A DNA stretch of 33,137 nt from an uncultured Bacillota bacterium (GTDB lineage Bacteria > Bacillota > Clostridia > Christensenellales > Borkfalkiaceae). Location: NCBI GenBank assembly GCA_949287815.1, contig CASEHS010000023.1:1-33137 (forward strand), read 5' to 3'. Shown piece by piece: positions 31,665 through 33,137 of this stretch. Below the pieces are notes generated by a model. That model saw only the letters and a program-made list of their open reading frames with translations. It did not search any database and had not been told where the DNA came from. Position numbers and translations under genes: made by a program. The stretch's first letter is position 1; each line of letters begins with the position of its first letter.

Positions 31665-31702
31665 ACGCCGAACACTGTAAAACCAGTGTTCGGCGTTTTT
31701 TT
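31665..31702 (+). terminator. Intrinsic terminator of the EF-G-like gene
   Basis: The 13-bp stem ACGCCGAACACTG / CAGTGTTCGGCGT with loop TAAAAC is followed by six T residues. Confidence 0.92.
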
Positions 31703-31812
31703 CATATAAAGTTTAAATATTTGAGCGCAATCAACTTAAGTGCGAATTTTTATTTACCCTCCTCTCTTAAAATTTATTTTCCGACTTTAAAAAACCGTTT
31801 GCGCTTTTTCGT

Positions 31813-31858
31813 AATAAAAGAAATACCGCACGCAACGAGTCCGCTGCGTGCGGTATTT
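31813..31858 (-). terminator. Intrinsic terminator of the SHOCT gene
   Basis: The 14-bp stem AAATACCGCACGCA / TGCGTGCGGTATTT is followed on the minus strand by CTTTTATTAC. It begins 11 bp past the stop codon of the gene at 31869-32591. Confidence 0.8.
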
Positions 31859-31868
31859 ATAGTGTTCA

Positions 31869-32591
31869 TTACAAAATCTCTTTTTTCTTGGCGTCAAACT
31901 CTTCCTGGGTAATTACGCCGTCTTTTAAAAGCTGTGAATACTTTGCCAGAACCTCTACTTTACGTTCCTCTGACATTTTTGCACCCGCTGTGGGAGCAGA
32001 ATACGTTGCGGCAACTTCGCTTTGTGCTTCGTTCTTTTCAGGGGCTTCGCCATCAGCTTCGTTACTGACGCCGTATACATATTTATCAGGTACCATTTTC
32101 TGACATACAAAATAAGCGACCGTGAAAAGCACTGCGAAAATAAACGGAACAAATGCAGACGTAGTATATTCAATGGATATTCCCATTTCGGTTGCATCTG
32201 TTCCTCCAACCGCTTTTACCTGCAAATTATAAATAATCCCAAAAACCATATATAAGAAACTGCATATTAAGCTCACAATCATCAGTTTTTTTGCGACTTT
32301 TTCATATTTATTAAACATAACGGAAAGCACACCGAAAACCATCGTAACAACCCCGACAAGACAACTCAGAATGGATATTGCACCTGCAACATATACCGCC
32401 CATTCCCTATTGCTTCCTTCCAAAAATAAACTTTTGAAATCGAACACATCAAATCCGTTCTCGCTCACAGTTTGGCTGACTCCATAAGAAATAGTTACAT
32501 TCGAAAGAGCCGAACTCAATCCTGTAAGTGCGATCAAACCTACCACAAAAGCGGCAACGCCGCAAGCCAATGTTTTAAAAGAAATCCTCAT
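31869..32591 (-). CDS. Four-helix membrane protein with C-terminal SHOCT domain
   Basis: A 240-residue membrane protein. Hydrophobic segments lie near residues 8-28, 62-92, 100-122 and 145-170. A polar linker rich in Glu and Ala leads to a C-terminal SHOCT motif, YSQLLKDGVITQEEFDAKK, in the last 30 residues. SHOCT is a short helical motif found at the ends of many bacterial proteins, thought to mediate oligomerisation. The role of this protein is unknown. GGGAGG precedes the ATG at 32591; an in-frame start 14 codons earlier lacks a site. It is a paralog of the next gene: FVPFIFAVLFTVAYF here against FIPFIFGFIFTGAWI there. No clear promoter lies in the 85-bp gap, so they may be co-transcribed. 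Confidence 0.82.
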   Translation of the reverse strand: MRISFKTLACGVAAFVVGLIALTGLSSALSNVTISYGVSQTVSENGFDVFDFKSLFLEGSNREWAVYVAGAISILSCLVGVVTMVFGVLSVMFNKYEKVAKKLMIVSLICSFLYMVFGIIYNLQVKAVGGTDATEMGISIEYTTSAFVPFIFAVLFTVAYFVCQKMVPDKYVYGVSNEADGEAPEKNEAQSEVAATYSAPTAGAKMSEERKVEVLAKYSQLLKDGVITQEEFDAKKKEIL

Positions 32592-32676
32592 AAATGTCCT
32601 CCCTTTTAAATTTATTTTTTTTTGAATTATCACAAATAATTAAATTATATGATAATGCTCAAATTTTTTATGAATT

Positions 32677-33137
32677 TTACAACAATTCTTTCTTTTTAGC
32701 GTTAAACTCTTTCTGAGTAATAATGCCATCTTTTAGAAGCTGTGCGTAATCTCTTAGCAATTGCACTTTTTCTGCCTCACTGATCTGCAGCTTTTGGGGC
32801 TGAGCCACTGAAACAATACTCATTTCGGCCTGTTTATCAACAGATTTTACTTCTGTCGGATGATTAACCGCTTTAACTTCTGGAATATTTTCAGAAACCG
32901 CAATTTCAGCCGCAAAATTTGCACTTACGGGTGCCATAACGCTCTGATTTACAACATATACTGCTTGTTTTTCTTTTCCCTTTGCCGCAAAAATCTCTTT
33001 ATCCGGCACTGCAAAAAGACAAGCGATCCAAGCCCCTGTAAATATAAACCCAAATATAAACGGGATAAAGCCCTGAGAAGAAATCGACACTAAATCCTTT
33101 TTAGACCCTGCGCCCAATAACTTCAAAATTTCTTCTA
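32677..33137 (-). CDS. SHOCT-domain membrane protein, paralog (start outside the window)
   Basis: The C-terminal 150 or so residues of a protein whose frame stays open to the window edge. It keeps one hydrophobic segment (FIPFIFGFIFTGAWIACLFAV, broken here at the window's last helix), followed by VPDKE, a long polar linker richer in Val and Ser than its paralog, and the SHOCT motif YAQLLKDGIITQKEFNAKK at the end. It matches the gene at 31869-32591 in the last membrane helix and in SHOCT, but the linkers differ. The pair looks like a tandem duplication. The stop codon is TAA at 32677-32679. Function unknown. Confidence 0.8.
   Translation of the reverse strand, partial: EEILKLLGAGSKKDLVSISSQGFIPFIFGFIFTGAWIACLFAVPDKEIFAAKGKEKQAVYVVNQSVMAPVSANFAAEIAVSENIPEVKAVNHPTEVKSVDKQAEMSIVSVAQPQKLQISEAEKVQLLRDYAQLLKDGIITQKEFNAKKKELL

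Overview
The window comes from a spore-forming, Gram-positive anaerobe of the Clostridia. The evidence is spoIIE, a complete gerA-type germinant receptor operon, strong AGGAGG-type ribosome binding sites, near-consensus sigma-A promoters, and many AT-rich intergenic stretches with T-tailed hairpins. Christensenellales or a relative is possible, but that is a guess from gene style. No tRNA, rRNA, CRISPR, prophage or insertion sequence was seen.

Left part (1-9234), housekeeping around dnaA: leftward genes are plsX (cut by the window edge), asnS, a GNAT-like protein, a VanW-family envelope protein and recF. A short AT-rich divergent region (5752-5900) separates recF from rightward dnaA, and mnmG follows dnaA. 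dnaN, gyrB and rpmH are not beside dnaA, so the usual origin cluster is rearranged.

Middle part (9287-20774): an AT-rich lipoprotein gene and cysS run leftward. A rightward sporulation/germination block follows: spoIIE, a possible 26-codon leader ORF, a small membrane protein, then gerAA-gerAB-gerAC with 8-nt overlaps. After gerAC comes the most intriguing stretch. A strong promoter (19746-19773) and an intrinsic terminator (20260-20289) bracket about 510 nt with no credible long ORF. This is a candidate structured RNA. Its terminator arm has been copied into a 19-bp tandem repeat. A 75-aa membrane protein follows.

Right part (20794-33137), accessory genes: a GH20-type hexosaminidase with a GNAT gene; a PRC-barrel protein; a LysR regulator divergent from a sugar O-acetyltransferase and an iron-sulfur flavoprotein; a remnant of a LacI regulator beside a DUF5054/GH38-like gene broken by an in-frame TAG; tcdA; an EF-G-like GTPase with altered G3 and G4 motifs; and two tandem SHOCT-domain membrane proteins, the last cut by the window edge. 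The O-acetyltransferase promoter is placed so that its mRNA would begin at the start codon (leaderless).

The layout suggests a stable core (translation, replication initiation, sporulation) interleaved with a decaying carbohydrate locus and small regulatory modules.
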